This document shows positions 1-10,883 of a DNA stretch of 64,000 nt, piece by piece. Source of the stretch: Choricystis sp. odSpoLacu1 (lineage: Eukaryota > Chlorophyta > Trebouxiophyceae); the NCBI GenBank assembly GCA_958009055.1, contig OY253663.1:124001-188000 (forward strand). The letters run 5' to 3'. Position 1 is the first letter of the stretch. The number at the start of each line of letters is the position of its first letter. The notes beneath the pieces were generated by a model. It was not told the origin of the DNA, did no database searches, and saw only the letters and a list, made by a program, of their open reading frames with translations. The translations under genes were made by a program, and so were the position numbers.

Positions 1-2661
1 CGTAGGCGATGGCCAGGACGTAGGCCACGTCCTGGTTGGGGGTGAGGTACACGGCCAGCACCATCATCTGGACGGCGCACAACCCCTGCAACGCTTGCAG
101 CACGCCATAGATGGCCACGTTCTTGACCCTGTTGGTGAGGGCGGCCAGGCCGTAGGCGCAGTAGCCGCCGACGAGGGTGTTCAAAATGATGAAGGGGGCG
201 GCGGCGAGCGAGTGCGCGGTGTAGTACGCGCAGGGGTGGTAGAGCCCCGCCGCCACGTCGGCAGCGTAGAAGGCGCGGTCTGCCACGTACAGGCTCATGT
301 AGCAGAAGGGGAGCAGCTCGAAGATCATCATGGTGAAGAACAGGACGGCCAGGCGTTGGAAGACGGTGGTCGGGCCGGGGGAGAGGGCCACAAACACCGC
401 CCCCGCCAGTGTGCCCACCCACGTGGACAGCAGCAGCCTCGACGACACGTCCGTCGGGTTGCGCAGCTGGGCCAGGGAGGAGCGGCGCAGCAGGACGAGG
501 AACTGGGTCCAGTACGAGGAAGGGTAGCGGTGGGCGAGGCGCTTGCGCGCGGCCGCGCGCGCGCGGGCAGCGGCTTTGTCTTGTTCTGTCAGCGGCGCCC
601 CGTTTGCGGGCTTGAAGTCGACCAGAGACGCGGCGGACGCGACGTGGGCCAGGACGCCGCCGCCCGCGGACGAGGGGCGGGGTGGTTTGGCGCCGCCGGC
701 CGTCGCGAGCGCAACCAGCGCCGCATCCGTCGAATCCTCCAGCGTCGTCCCCGCCCACGCGGTGGCCGCCGCATCCACATCCTCCACCGTCGTCATGGAG
801 CGGGCGGCAAAGGAGGCCGGCTTGGCAAAGCCGACGGACACCAGGTCCATGAGCCAGTCCGAGACGGCGCCGTCCCTCAGCGCGTTGTACTCGTAGCCCA
901 GCGTCCTGTCAAACCAGGTCGCCGCCTGGTCGGGCGCCCCAAAGAACAGTTGCCGCCCTTCAGACAGGACGCACACCTTGTGGAACATGTCCCAGATGGC
1001 TTGGCGGGGTTGGTGGATGGTGGCGATCACGGTGTGCCCCCCCGCCGCCAGTTTGGCCATGTGCTCCATGATGTTGTAGGCGGCGAACGAGTCGAGGCCG
1101 GTGGTGGGTTCGTCCAGGAACAGGATGGAGGGGAGGGCGACGAGGGAGCAGGCGATAGTCAAGCGGCGGCGTTCACCACCAGACAACCCACGCACTGCTT
1201 GCCCCGACGGCAGCAGGCCGCCGACGGCCGTGCTGGCAGCCCTCGCCAAGCCCATGGCATCCAGCACGGCCTCGATGCGGGAGGCGAGGGCGCGGGCGGG
1301 GGTGCCGCGCTCCGCGCGCAGCCGCGCGTGAAAGTGCAGCGTCTCCGCGGCCGACAGCGTCGGCACAAACACATCCTCCTGGGCCACGTACGCGGACACA
1401 CGCTTGAAGGTGCGCCCCACGGGGCGGCCGTGCATCAGCACCGAGCCGGAGAGGCGGCCCGTGGTTTTGCGGCGCGCGAGCATGTCGAGGAGGGTCGACT
1501 TGCCCGCGCCCGACGGGCCGACCAACGCCGCGAGCTCGCCAGGGACGACCGCGCCCGCGGTCGGGTGCAGAATCGTCTTGTGCGCGCCCGACTTGGCGTC
1601 CAGGACGGCGCACGAGAGGCCGGCCCACGCGAGCTCAGCGGGCGTCGGCGCGCGCAGCGAGTACGACGCGCCGCGCGCCGCGGCTTCATCAGCCGAGTCG
1701 GTGGCCCCGGGGGCACCCCCCGGGGCGGCGCGCAGGGAGGGGGGCAGGGCGGCGCTGTTGGCGGGGGTCCAGCGCTCGGCGCAGTAGCAGGAGGTCTGAG
1801 GAGGGTGGGTGGGGTGGGTGTGTGGTTGAGGAGAGGGGGGGGAGCGTTGCGATGTGTCGTCTCGCCGGTTCGCGCGCTCGCCAGAGTGCCTCGCCCCCCT
1901 CCCCCCTCCAACTCCCCAGCCCACGCCACCCAGAACACGTGCCCGCGCATCGGTGGTGGGCGTGCGGGGAGGGGAGAGCGAACAGCGTGTTGGGGGCCAG
2001 ACCGCGCGCACGCGCAGGAGGAACGCGCGGGGGGAAGAGCGCGCGCAGCTCCTTTGCGCCTTGTTCATCCGGGCTCTCGCGCTCCCCCGCTCTGCGCTCC
2101 CCCGCATCCCCCGTGTCCCGGCAGCGTCGCTGGGGCGCAGCGACTGCCGCAATGCGCGTGGGCGACCGGCCGCCGACCGCCACCCGCGCGCCCGCCCTCT
2201 GGCGGCGGCCGTGTCCCCCCCGGCCACTCAGCCAAACAATGCGCACCTTGCACCCACACCCCCGCTCCCACCGGGGCGCCCGCTCGTACGCCAGCGGCTC
2301 CTCAGTCGACGGCGCCCGCGCCAGGGGCAGGCCGCCGGCCGCGACCGCTTTGGCGGGGGACGCGGTCGGCGACGCGGCGGGGCCGCGCCCGACCGCGCGC
2401 CGCGCGCCGCGCGACACCGCGCCCGTCGTCTTCTCGATGGAGTACAGCAGGAACGCGATGCCGATGATGTGGCCCACCAGCAGGGCGGTGGCCCACACCT
2501 GATGTGGGGGTGGGGGAGGGGAGGGGAGAGGGAGAGGATGAGCGCGTGCGCGGGAGAGGGGGCAGTGCGCGCGGGACGCCGGCCGTGGTGCGCACGCTCT
2601 CTCGCGCGCCCAATGCGCGCCACCTCGCGACACGCACCGCGACGTCGGTGTGGAGCACCAT
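1..2661 (-). CDS. ABCG (WHITE) family half-transporter, 3' end cut by window edge
   Basis: ATP-driven exporter of lipids or hydrophobic compounds in a membrane; the substrate cannot be read from sequence. Three exons: 2661..2638, 2498..2247 and 1795..1, all joined in phase 0 with GTGCG donors. Exon 2 begins with a membrane helix, and exon 3 carries a Cys-containing stretch, then the nucleotide-binding domain with Walker A GPSGAGKST (about 1510), signature LSGGERRR (about 1170) and Walker B ILFLDEPTTGLDS (about 1100). From about 540 down to 1 there are at least four hydrophobic helices of the ABC2 membrane domain, open to the window edge. The order NBD then TMD is typical of ABCG. A helix and Cys-rich stretch ahead of the NBD recalls the ADP1/ABCG24 clade; that is inference. 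The 8-residue first exon is the least certain part. Confidence 0.85.
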
Positions 2662-2845
2662 GGGTGGTGGGGAGGGGGAGGGGGAGGGACGTGTGGTGGA
2701 AGAAAGGGACCGCGGCGACAAAGAAACGACCGCAGCGTTGTGAGCCTCTCTGCGCTTTCCCCTCGCGCTCTCGCCGCTGGCCACCCACTGTCGACCCGAA
2801 ACCACACAAGTTTGTTTTTAATCACACATCAACCCTCTTTCTTCT

Positions 2846-5419
2846 TCACTTGTCCAACACCCCCACCATCACCGCCTCATACTCGGCGGCCGCCCTGTCC
2901 CACGACACGTCCTGGCTCGCGGCCGCACGCCTCATCTCCACCCACCTCTCCGGTTGGTGCCGCCACACGTCCAGCGCTTTGTGCACGGCGGACGTGAGGT
3001 CAGCGGCTTCAGGAGGCGAGAAGAGCCAGCCTGAGCCCACGTCGGTGGGCGCGTAGGGAGGGGGGGCAGACGGAGGCCACGCGAGGCGGGAGGCATCAAC
3101 GATGGTGTCCCGCAGCCCCCCCGTCTCGTGGGCGACGACGAGAGCGCCGTAGCGGAAGCCGGCCAGTTGGACAAGGCTGGAGGAAGGGGAGGAAGGGGGG
3201 GTGGGTTGGTGAAAAAAAGTGTGCGCCTCTCCTCTCCCCGCGCCTCTTCCACCCCACCCCACCACCCACACCAACTCACCCGCACGGCTCAAACCGAGAC
3301 GGCACGATCACGATGTCCGCCCCCGCGAACAGCCTGTGCGACACGGGCACCGAAAACCCGCGCCACCCGCGGAAGGAGGACGGGTGGGCAGCCTCAGCGG
3401 CAGCCATCTCTCCCTCGATGGCTTTGTCGCCAGAGCCCAGCATGACGACCTGGGCGCCCGCGCCCACGAGGGCGGGCACGGCGGCCAGGAGCACGTCGGG
3501 CGACTTCTGGTAGTCGAGGCGACCGACAAACACACAGAGCGGAATGGTGGCATCGACAGGGAGCCCCAGTTCGGACTGCAGCGCCGCCTTGCACGCCGCC
3601 TTGCCGGTGAAGTCGGCCGCATCGAATGGCGCGGCCGTGAAGGGGTCGGCCGCGGGGTCCCACTCGCGCGTGTCGATGCCGTTGACGATGCCAGCGAGCG
3701 CGCTCCCTCGCTCCCTCAACACGCTGTCCAGCCCCCACCCCCCCTCCGCCGTCGTGGCTTCGTACGCGAACCCGGCCGACACGGCCACGATGGCGTCGGC
3801 CGTGACGGCCCCCCCTTTCAGGCAGTTGATCGCTGGCCCGTTGATCGCGGCCCACTCGGGATAGTGCCACGCGAGGGCGCGCCTCGCACCGTCCGGCAGG
3901 CCCAAGTGCGCGGCCGCGGACTCGGGTTCCACGCCCTGGTGGGCGACGTTGTGGATGATGAGGACGCAGCGCGCGGTGGACAGGGAGGGGTGGTGGTGGC
4001 GGTAGTGGGAGGCCAGCAAGACAGGGACGAGGGCCGCGTGCCAATCGTTCGCCACAAAGACGAGGCGCGCGTTCGTGTCACTCCCACCACCACCAAAGCC
4101 CAGCACGCCCGGCGCCTCCACCGCCGCCCTCGACAGGAGGGCGAACCGGAACGCGTTGTCGCCAAAGGGGGCGCCGTCGGGGGAGCAGTAGGGCGTGCCC
4201 GCCCGCCGGTAGGAGCCGTGGTCGGTGTAGACCCAGGCGACGCCGTCGACGGTTTCGGAGAAGAAGCTGTGATGGGGTGGGGGGAAAAAGGGTGAGTGTG
4301 TGGGCATTTTGATCAGCCGTTCTCGTGTTGTTTCTTCCTTCCACCCCCCCCCCCCCCCCCCCCCCCCACACACACACGCACCCAACCTCCTGCGGCCCGC
4401 ACGCCCCCATGTCCACGCTCGCCCGCTTTCCCGTGTCCTCCGCCCCCGACGTGGCGGCGTCGGCCGCCCCTCCAGTGATGTAGCGAGGGGAGACGACCAT
4501 GACGGTGTGCCCGCGCGCCGCCAGCGCGCGCGGCAGGGCGCCCGACACGTCGCCCAGCCCCCCCGTCTTGCAGTAGGGCAGCTCCGAGGTGACGAACACG
4601 ATGGAGATGGGTGTGGAGGGTGCGTTGGGGGTGGGAGGAGGGGGGGTCGGCAGGCGCGCCCGGTCGACCGGCGTCGCTTCATCGTCCGACGAGTCGTCCT
4701 CCGACAGCGCGGTCGCCAGCGGGTCCACCGCCACGGAAGGCGGCGCCCGCCCCAGCGCCCATGCGAGCTCGGTCTCGACGTCGTCCGCGGAGGCGCCCAC
4801 CATTTCCAGGGACGCCATTGTTGCCGCTGCCGCGGGGGGCAACGCCTCATCCAACGCCGCCAGCGCGGCGTGCAGCTGGGCCCGGGTGGCCGCGTTGGAG
4901 ACGCGCAGGCGGGCGATGGCGGCGGCCAGCTCGGCGGGGTCGTCGGAGAGGAGCTGGGGTGTGGGTGAGTGGGAAGGGGGGTTGGAAAACGCGCGGCCGA
5001 GAGCGCGACGACGCGCCTTCTCCTCTTCTGCCCCTGCCTGCCCACGTCTTCTCCGCTCCCGCCCCTTCTCCTCCCGTGCACACCGCACTCGACACGCACA
5101 CACTGTTGTTCTGTGCTGGCCAACAGGGCGGGCGCCGGCCAACGGCAGCCCAAAACGCGCGGCGCCTCTTCCCATTTTGCGCGGTTGCGGTGCCGCCGCG
5201 GTTTTGTGTGTGTGCAGGCCACGGCCGCGGCCACCCCACCCCCCTTCCTGCCCCCCTTCTTGCAGCCACTCCACACACGCTCACCGTGTACGGCGCCTCG
5301 ACTTCGGCGGACGCCTCCGCGTCGCGCGCCGCGGTGCGGGGGGTGCGGCGCGGCAGCTGGGGCGCTGGCCGCTGACGAGGCGCCAGGCGTGGCCGGGGGG
5401 CGGGTGCGAGGTGTCGCAT
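2846..5419 (-). CDS. SS1: Soluble starch synthase, SSI type (GT5)
   Basis: Transfers glucose from ADP-glucose to the growing alpha-1,4-glucan in the plastid. Exons 5419..5285, 4953..4382, 4266..3280 and 3176..2846 join with conserved splice sites and keep frame, giving about 674 aa. The first exon (45 aa, Arg/Pro/Ala-rich, no acids at the start) looks like a plastid transit peptide. The GT5 domain starts with the ADP-glucose-binding KTGGLGDV (about 4550), continues with [20 protein letters not shown] and [11 protein letters not shown], then [20 protein letters not shown] and the C-terminal SRFEPCG plus [11 protein letters not shown]. The DH.SYRR.GTPY and VEPES...GLP segments resemble SSI rather than GBSS or SSII. 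Odd: the usual GLNQL after SRFEPCG reads GLVQL across the last splice. The gene is unbroken, unlike many neighbours, and starts 246 bp from the divergent gene at 5666. Confidence 0.93.
4344..4367. repeat. 24-nt poly-C tract in a starch synthase intron
   Basis: Uninterrupted C run (G run on the coding strand) inside intron 2 of the starch synthase gene, directly beside a CA-rich stretch next to the donor. It could form a G-quadruplex in the pre-mRNA. Confidence 0.9.
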
Positions 5420-5665
5420 GGCTGGTGCGCTGCAGAATGCGCGCCCCGCGGGGTGTGGACGAGACAGAGGTGTGAGAAAGAAATCGACGCGCCGTCCTCT
5501 CTTGTTTTTTTTGGTCGTTGTTCGGCTGCGTCCGGCGGGGCGCTCCCACCTCCATCGCCCCAGCAGCGCTGCGTGTGTGCCCAAGCAAACACACACAACC
5601 ATCACACGGGGCGCGCAGGCACGCCACACGCACTCTGCCTCTCCTCCCCACTCCATCACGCACCC

Positions 5666-7489
5666 ATGCGCCCCGCCGAGCTCCCCACTCCCCCCACCCT
5701 CCACCCCCTGGACGCCATCATAGCGGGCGGCTGCGACGTTCTGTTTTCCCAATATTCATCCCTGGTGTCTGACGCGCGCGCCGCGGCGTCCGCCGTGGCT
5801 GCGTCCGCTTCGCCCCCGTCAGGCCGCCCTGCCCGCCGCCGCAAGCTGGACCCGGCCGCTGACGGCACCGCCGTCCTGCAGGAGCTGGGGCTGGGCGATC
5901 TGGTGGACGGCGGCAGCCGTGGCGGCAGCGACGCGACCGTGGTGGCGCCGGGGGAGGGGTGGCGCGCGCTGCGCGCGCTGCGCCGCGCCGCGACGCCGCG
6001 CGTCGGGTTGAGGCGGTGCGTGTGTTGGGTCGAGGAGAGAGAGAGAGAGAGAAAGATGCAGGCGCGCGACGTGCACAGCGTGTGGTGTGTGGTTTGGACC
6101 TGTGTTTTTCAACCCCCCCCTTTTTTTTGAACCCTCCTCAGCTATCAATACGGCCACCTCGTCGCCCTGACCCGCGCCCACGCCCTCCACGCCGACCCCG
6201 CCCTGGCCCCCACCGCCCTGGCCGTGCTGGACGAGGTGAGTGTGTTGCACCCACCCACACTGCCAGCGGGTGATGGGGAGGGAGGGCCCCCTGACGCGGC
6301 CGTGGTTGTCAACCCTTCAGCCGCCACCCCCGCCGACGGAGGCCTCACAATGCACCCGCTGGACCAGGCGGACGCTCCCGAGTCTGTGCTGTCGGTGGGC
6401 GGCACGCCCGGGGGGGTGGGCACCCGCCACTCGCCGTGGGCGGGGGTGTGCGCGCTGGCGTCCGCCGCGCGCGCGGTCTCTGCGGCGCGCTCCGGCCCGC
6501 CCTCCCCTCCCTCCACCATCGCCGATGCCGCCCTGTTCGCGCACTCGGTCCGCCAGCTGGCTACTGATGCAGGCGCCCGCGTGGCCGTGGCAGCACGCCC
6601 CGGCGTGCCGCGCGGGCGCGCCGCCACGCTGCTGCGCCACTCCCTCGTCGCCCGCCTGTTTTGGGACGGCGCGCTGGGGGGGGCGGTGGAGGGGCGACGG
6701 GGGCCGGTGGCCGTCTTTGTGGGCACGCTGGTGGGGGCGGTGGCTGGCCAGGCGGCGGCGGGGGGGGGGGGGGGGGGGGTGCCCAGCACGCGCCCCCCCC
6801 GCCTCCACCCACCGCCGCCTCCTTTTTCGACCCCACCGCCTCCGCCGCCTCCGCCGCCGACGCGCTGCGCACCCTGTCCCACGTTGCCTCCGCCGCCGAA
6901 GCGGCGGGCGCGTTCCACGCGTCGCGCCCCGCCCAGGGCGCGGGCGCGTGCGGCGGCTCCGCGCGCGCAGCGCTGGACGCTGCCCTCTCCTCCGCCCTCT
7001 TCCCCCCCACCGCCACCGTGCGCGGCCCAGCCGCCCTCACGGCCGTCCTGGCCGCACTCCACCCTCGCGACGCGCGCCGCCTGGTGACCCTGGAGACTGC
7101 GAGGCGGTGTGGGCACAGGGCGGGGGCGTGGAGTGCGGCGCTCGACGCCGCCTGTGCCCACGCGGCCGCCCCCCTGGACCGCGCCCTCCTACGTGGACGG
7201 CGCGGCCGCTCCCTCCCTGGAAGCGGTGGCCGCTGACGCAGCCGCGGGCGTGGCGGGCGCCCTGGCGCTGGGGGGCGGCGAGTGGGGCGGCGTGGCGGCA
7301 GTGGTTGCAGCTGCGGCGGTCGCGGGCGCGGCGGTCGCGCGGGCTGGTGCCTCCGCTGCCGACGACCCGCGCGGCCCGCTGCCTGCAGACGATGTCGATG
7401 CAGTCGACGGTGGGGCGCGCCTGGTGGCCGCCATCGAGGCAGCGGTGGCAGCGGTGGCGGCGCGCGCGGGGGGAAAGCGACGGCGTTGA
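5666..7489 (+). CDS. Unknown Ala-rich protein, frame broken at homopolymers
   Basis: No family recognised. Exon 1 starts with MRPAELPTPPTLHPLDAI at 5666 and ends near 6015 at a GTGCGTGT donor; exon 2 begins at 6142 with YQYGHLVALTRAH. A GTGAGT at 6236 looks like a donor, but removing 6236..6320 would break the frame, while reading through keeps a plausible protein (MHPLDQADAPESVLSV and later FVGTLVGAVAGQ). The frame then changes at a run of about 18 G (6761-6778) and again near 7190, after which alanine-rich helical sequence continues (ALHPRDARRLVTLE, then SLEAVAADAAAGVAG) to the stop at 7489. Probably an alpha-helical protein. It faces the nuclease gene tail to tail. Confidence 0.55.
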
Positions 7490-7637
7490 CGCGTCGCTCG
7501 CGCTGGCGCGGTGCGCGGCCGGCATGATGCGCTGATGCGCTTTGATGTGTTTAGCAGTGTCTGTTCTGTGTAGTGTGTGCGTAAAAACGTGCTCAACAAA
7601 CAAACAAACAAAAACAAAAACACGAAAACAAAAACGT

Positions 7638-8892
7638 TCAACTCAAAAACGCAGCGGCTGGGTCCGCCTCCCGCCACGGCGCCACGACGCCCACCTCCAC
7701 CGCGCCCGCCGCCAGCACCACCGCGCGCGCCGCCAGCGCCGCGGTCGCCGCCGCCGCCACGTGCCCCCCCCGCGGCGGCAGGGGGGTGTCATTCACCACG
7801 TGAGCGTCATGCCAAGGGGCCAGCACATCCACCAGCATCGCCCTCAAAAACGCGTCATCCCGCGGCAGCCTCCACACGCGGGTGCCGACAACCGCGCACG
7901 ACGCGATGAGGGTGGAGGGGGCGCCCGCGGCGGCGGCTTGCAGCATCGCCTGCGGAACCACAGCCGCGGGGCACGCGTCGCGCGGCCCCAGCCCAGACAG
8001 GCGGTACGCGTGCAGCTTGCCGCGGCGGCGGCCGGCCGCGCGGCCGGACCGCGCGGCAGAGGTGAAGGGGCAGACCGACTTGATTTCGAGGGGCTCGCGC
8101 CAGGGCGGGGACCCCGCCCTGGCAAGAGCGGCCGCGCCTGCACTGGCCGCGCCGCCGCCCCCCGCCCCCCCCCCCCTCCCCCCTCAGCCCAGCGTCCACG
8201 ACCGCCACGGGCGCGCTGTGCATCAGCATAGCGTCTGGCGAGGCCGCCAGCGGGGGCAGGCGGGAGGCCGCGTCGGGGCCGGCGAGGTGGGTTACAGTTT
8301 CGGCATCCACTCTCAACATCCCCACCTCTGCCACCCGGCTGGTGGCCGCTGTCGCGGCAGCAATCGTGGCCACGCCCGCCGCCTCGGCGGCAGTGCCGTA
8401 CGCCATGCGCACGGCGGCGATGCCGGCGGACGTGAGGGAGGAGGGAGGGAGGCGGCCGGCGCGGTGGGAGCGCGCGGCTCGCGAGGCTGGGGTGGTGCCA
8501 GCGGCTGCGGCAGCCACATGTCCCTCCTCATCACACGGCAGGCCGTCGTCAGTCGACCACAGAGGCTGGCGCAGGTGGGCGATGACGGCTGCCTGGGCGC
8601 GCGACGGCGCGGAAGAGTCGTCTTGTGACCCACGCCCAGGCACCCTCAACCGGGTGGCCAACGCGCCGTCGCACCACCCTAGGGCCGCGTTCAGGCGGCC
8701 TCCAGTCAGCACACCTGCGTGCAGGCAGCGAGACAGGGGGTCGTCCTGGCGCACGGACGCTGAGTCGACGGGGAGCGGGGGCAGCACACCGCGCGCGCGG
8801 CGCGGCAGGGGCACGATCACGTCCGACGCGCGCAGCTCGTCCCAGGTCAGGATGGCGCCCGGCCAGCGCAGGTTGGGGATGGTGCCGGCCAT
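7638..8892 (-). CDS. YqaJ-like PD-(D/E)XK nuclease-fold protein
   Basis: Related to the phage lambda exonuclease/YqaJ recombinase fold, which plants and algae also carry as 'restriction endonuclease type II-like' proteins. Seen here in order: TGGRLNAALGW (the usual substrate-contact start of YqaJ domains), YGTAAEAAGVATI (the G-x-E helix), EVGMLRVD, LAASPDAML (the ASPDG-type acidic motif) and PLEIKSVCPF (the E-x-K catalytic strand), then VPQAMLQ and the C-terminal VWRLPRDDAFLRAML. The reading frame changes at the C-rich run near 8155-8180, between the ASPDA and EIK motifs, so the ORF is split although all motifs are present. Start chosen at the ATG at 8892, 190 bp from the divergent metacaspase. 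Role probably DNA degradation or recombination in nucleus or organelle; inferred. Confidence 0.6.
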
Positions 8893-9082
8893 CGCTGAGA
8901 ATTGACCTGCAGGAACGCAAAAACCGACCCGCAGAGTGAGAACACTCCCCGCATTGCCGTTTCTGGGTGGTGGTGGTTGGCGCCCTCCTGCCCTCGCCAC
9001 CTCCCCCTTTGTGCAAGGCACACTCAGTTGCCTTGATTCTGCGGAGCGCGAGCAGTCTCTGCCCACACACACGCTTCCCACC

Positions 9083-10670
9083 ATGGGCGCATGTGTTTCC
9101 TTCCCGCCCACCACCGGCGACGGCGGCTACCCTCCCTATCCCGCGGGCGGGGGCGGTTACGCCCCCCCCGTCATCACGGGAGCAGGCGGTGCGGCGCCTG
9201 CGCTGGGCGCGATGCCGGGCGGTGTGCCCGCCGCGGCCGCGCCGGCGGCAGCGTTTGGGGGTGTCGGCTTTGTTGACCCTGGCGCCGCCTTCCCCGGCTA
9301 CGACGCGCCCGTGGCCACTCAGGCCACGTTTGTGGCGCCGCCGCAACCAGCGGCCGCACCGCCGCCGCCGCCGGCGGTGGTGGCGCCCCCACGCGCGGGC
9401 GAGGAGGTCGCTGTCGTCCCCGATGGGCTGCGCAAAGCGTTGCTGGTGTCGTGCTGATACCCGGGGACCAAGGCGGAGTTGAAGGTGAATGTTTGTGTGC
9501 GTGCGTGTGCGTGACAGACAGAGAGAGAGAGCGCGTGAGGCAGGGTGGATGTTTTTTTGTTTGTTTTCACGGTCACTCACCACCGCTCACCACCGGCTCT
9601 CTTCTTGGCGTTTTGGCCGTTCACTCACCACCGCTCAAACCGCACACACACCGCACACACACCCCACCATCACACGCATAGGGATGCTTCAACGATTCGC
9701 GCTGCATGCAGTTTTTCCTGACCCAACGCTTCGCTTATCCCCCTGAATCTATTTTGATGCTGTCCGACGTGCAGCCCAACCCCGCGCTGTGGCCGACCCG
9801 CGCCAACATACTGGCAGCCATGCGGTGGCTCGTGGCGGACGCCACGCCTGGGGATCACCTGTTTTTTCACTACTCAGGACATGGTTCTCAAACAAATGAT
9901 TGGACGGGCGACGAAACCGACGGCCAAAACGAGACTCTATATCCGTGCGATTTCCAGCGGGCTGGCCAGTTCGTGGACGACGAGATCTGTGCCATCTTGG
10001 TCAATCCTCTCCCGGCGGGGGTGAAGCTGCACGGAGTCGTTGACGCATGGTGTGTTTTTTTTTTTGGGGGGGGTTGGGGGTGCCTCCCTCCCCCTTTCTG
10101 CCGACGTGCACATTCATGGAGTCATGAGAAAGACGACGGGTGCAGCAGATTGTGTTTCCAGGGGGTGGGTGGGGTGATCACACACACTCACACACACTCA
10201 CACACAACACAGCCACTCGGGCTCCACTTTCGACCTCCCCTACCGCACCGAGCTGACCGCCGAGGGCGCATCCTGGGAGCGGGAGTACACGCACCAGCCG
10301 CGCATGTACAAGGGCACGGCGGGCGGGCGGGCTGTCCAGTTTGGTGCGGCCCGCGACTCCCAAGTCGCGGCCGACACCGCCCAACTCTCTGGCACCGTGT
10401 CCACGGGGGCTGCCACGTTTGCATTCATCCAAGCCATTGAGCGGGAGGGTGTCGCCATCAGTTACGGACGGTTGCTGCATGCCATGTTCGACACGATGCG
10501 CTCCTCAGTGGGCGTCTCCTCCTCGCGCCCCGGGAGCCGCCCCCTCCCCTGGCGCCTCGATGGGGGGGCTGCTCGGTGCGTTGTTGGGCGTGGGCATGAT
10601 GGGCAGCATGAAGGGGCAGAACCCCGTCGTGTCGGCGAGCGAGGCGTTTGATCTGAACTCGACCATCGAT

Positions 10671-10676
<6 letters not shown>
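9083..10676 (+). CDS. Type I metacaspase with in-frame TGA
   Basis: Cysteine protease cutting after Arg/Lys, linked in algae to stress and cell death. Exons 9083..9484, 9682..10049 and 10213..10676 (phases 0 and 2). The N-terminal 115 residues are a Gly/Pro/Ala-rich prodomain, as in type I enzymes. The p20 core has the catalytic His in HYSGHGSQ (about residue 201) and the catalytic Cys in DACHSGS (about residue 257, codon split by intron 2). An in-frame TGA sits at 9455-9457 (codon 125), between RKALLVSC and YPGTKAELK, with clear homology on both sides. A second anomaly, a frame change near 10540, separates SYGRLLHAMFDTMRSSV from the conserved end QNPVVSASEAFDLN. Either a TGA-recoded enzyme, a recent pseudogene, or sequence error. 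A TGTAA poly(A)-like motif lies at 10760. Confidence 0.8.

Positions 10677-10709
<33 letters not shown>
10675..10709. repeat. (GA)n microsatellite after metacaspase stop
   Basis: About 17 GA units begin inside the metacaspase stop codon and run into its 3' UTR. Confidence 0.95.
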
Positions 10710-10713
<4 letters not shown>

Positions 10714-10883
10714 GCGTGTGAACACGCAGGGGCTTTGTGTGGCGTGACGCCGCACTGTATGTAAACGAGGGCGCCGGAGGACAAGAGAAAACCACGAGAC
10801 GTTTCAGCCACACTGACGGCCACACCGACGCGTTTTCCTGCGCGTTTCTTCTTCCCTCTTTCCCTCCCTCCCTCCCTCCCAGC

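Noticed and set aside
95..2467. A 790-codon ORF on the plus strand over the ABC transporter
   Set aside because: Antisense shadow in GC-rich DNA; the minus strand carries clear ABCG motifs (Walker A/B, LSGGE).
6236..6320. Intron with perfect GTGAGT donor in the unknown Ala-rich gene
   Set aside because: Removing these 85 nt breaks the frame of convincing downstream coding sequence; kept as a finding, not as an intron.
10746..10776. SECIS-like element after the metacaspase
   Set aside because: GTGA and AAAC are present but the helix is only 4 bp, so I do not annotate it; an RNA search would be decisive.
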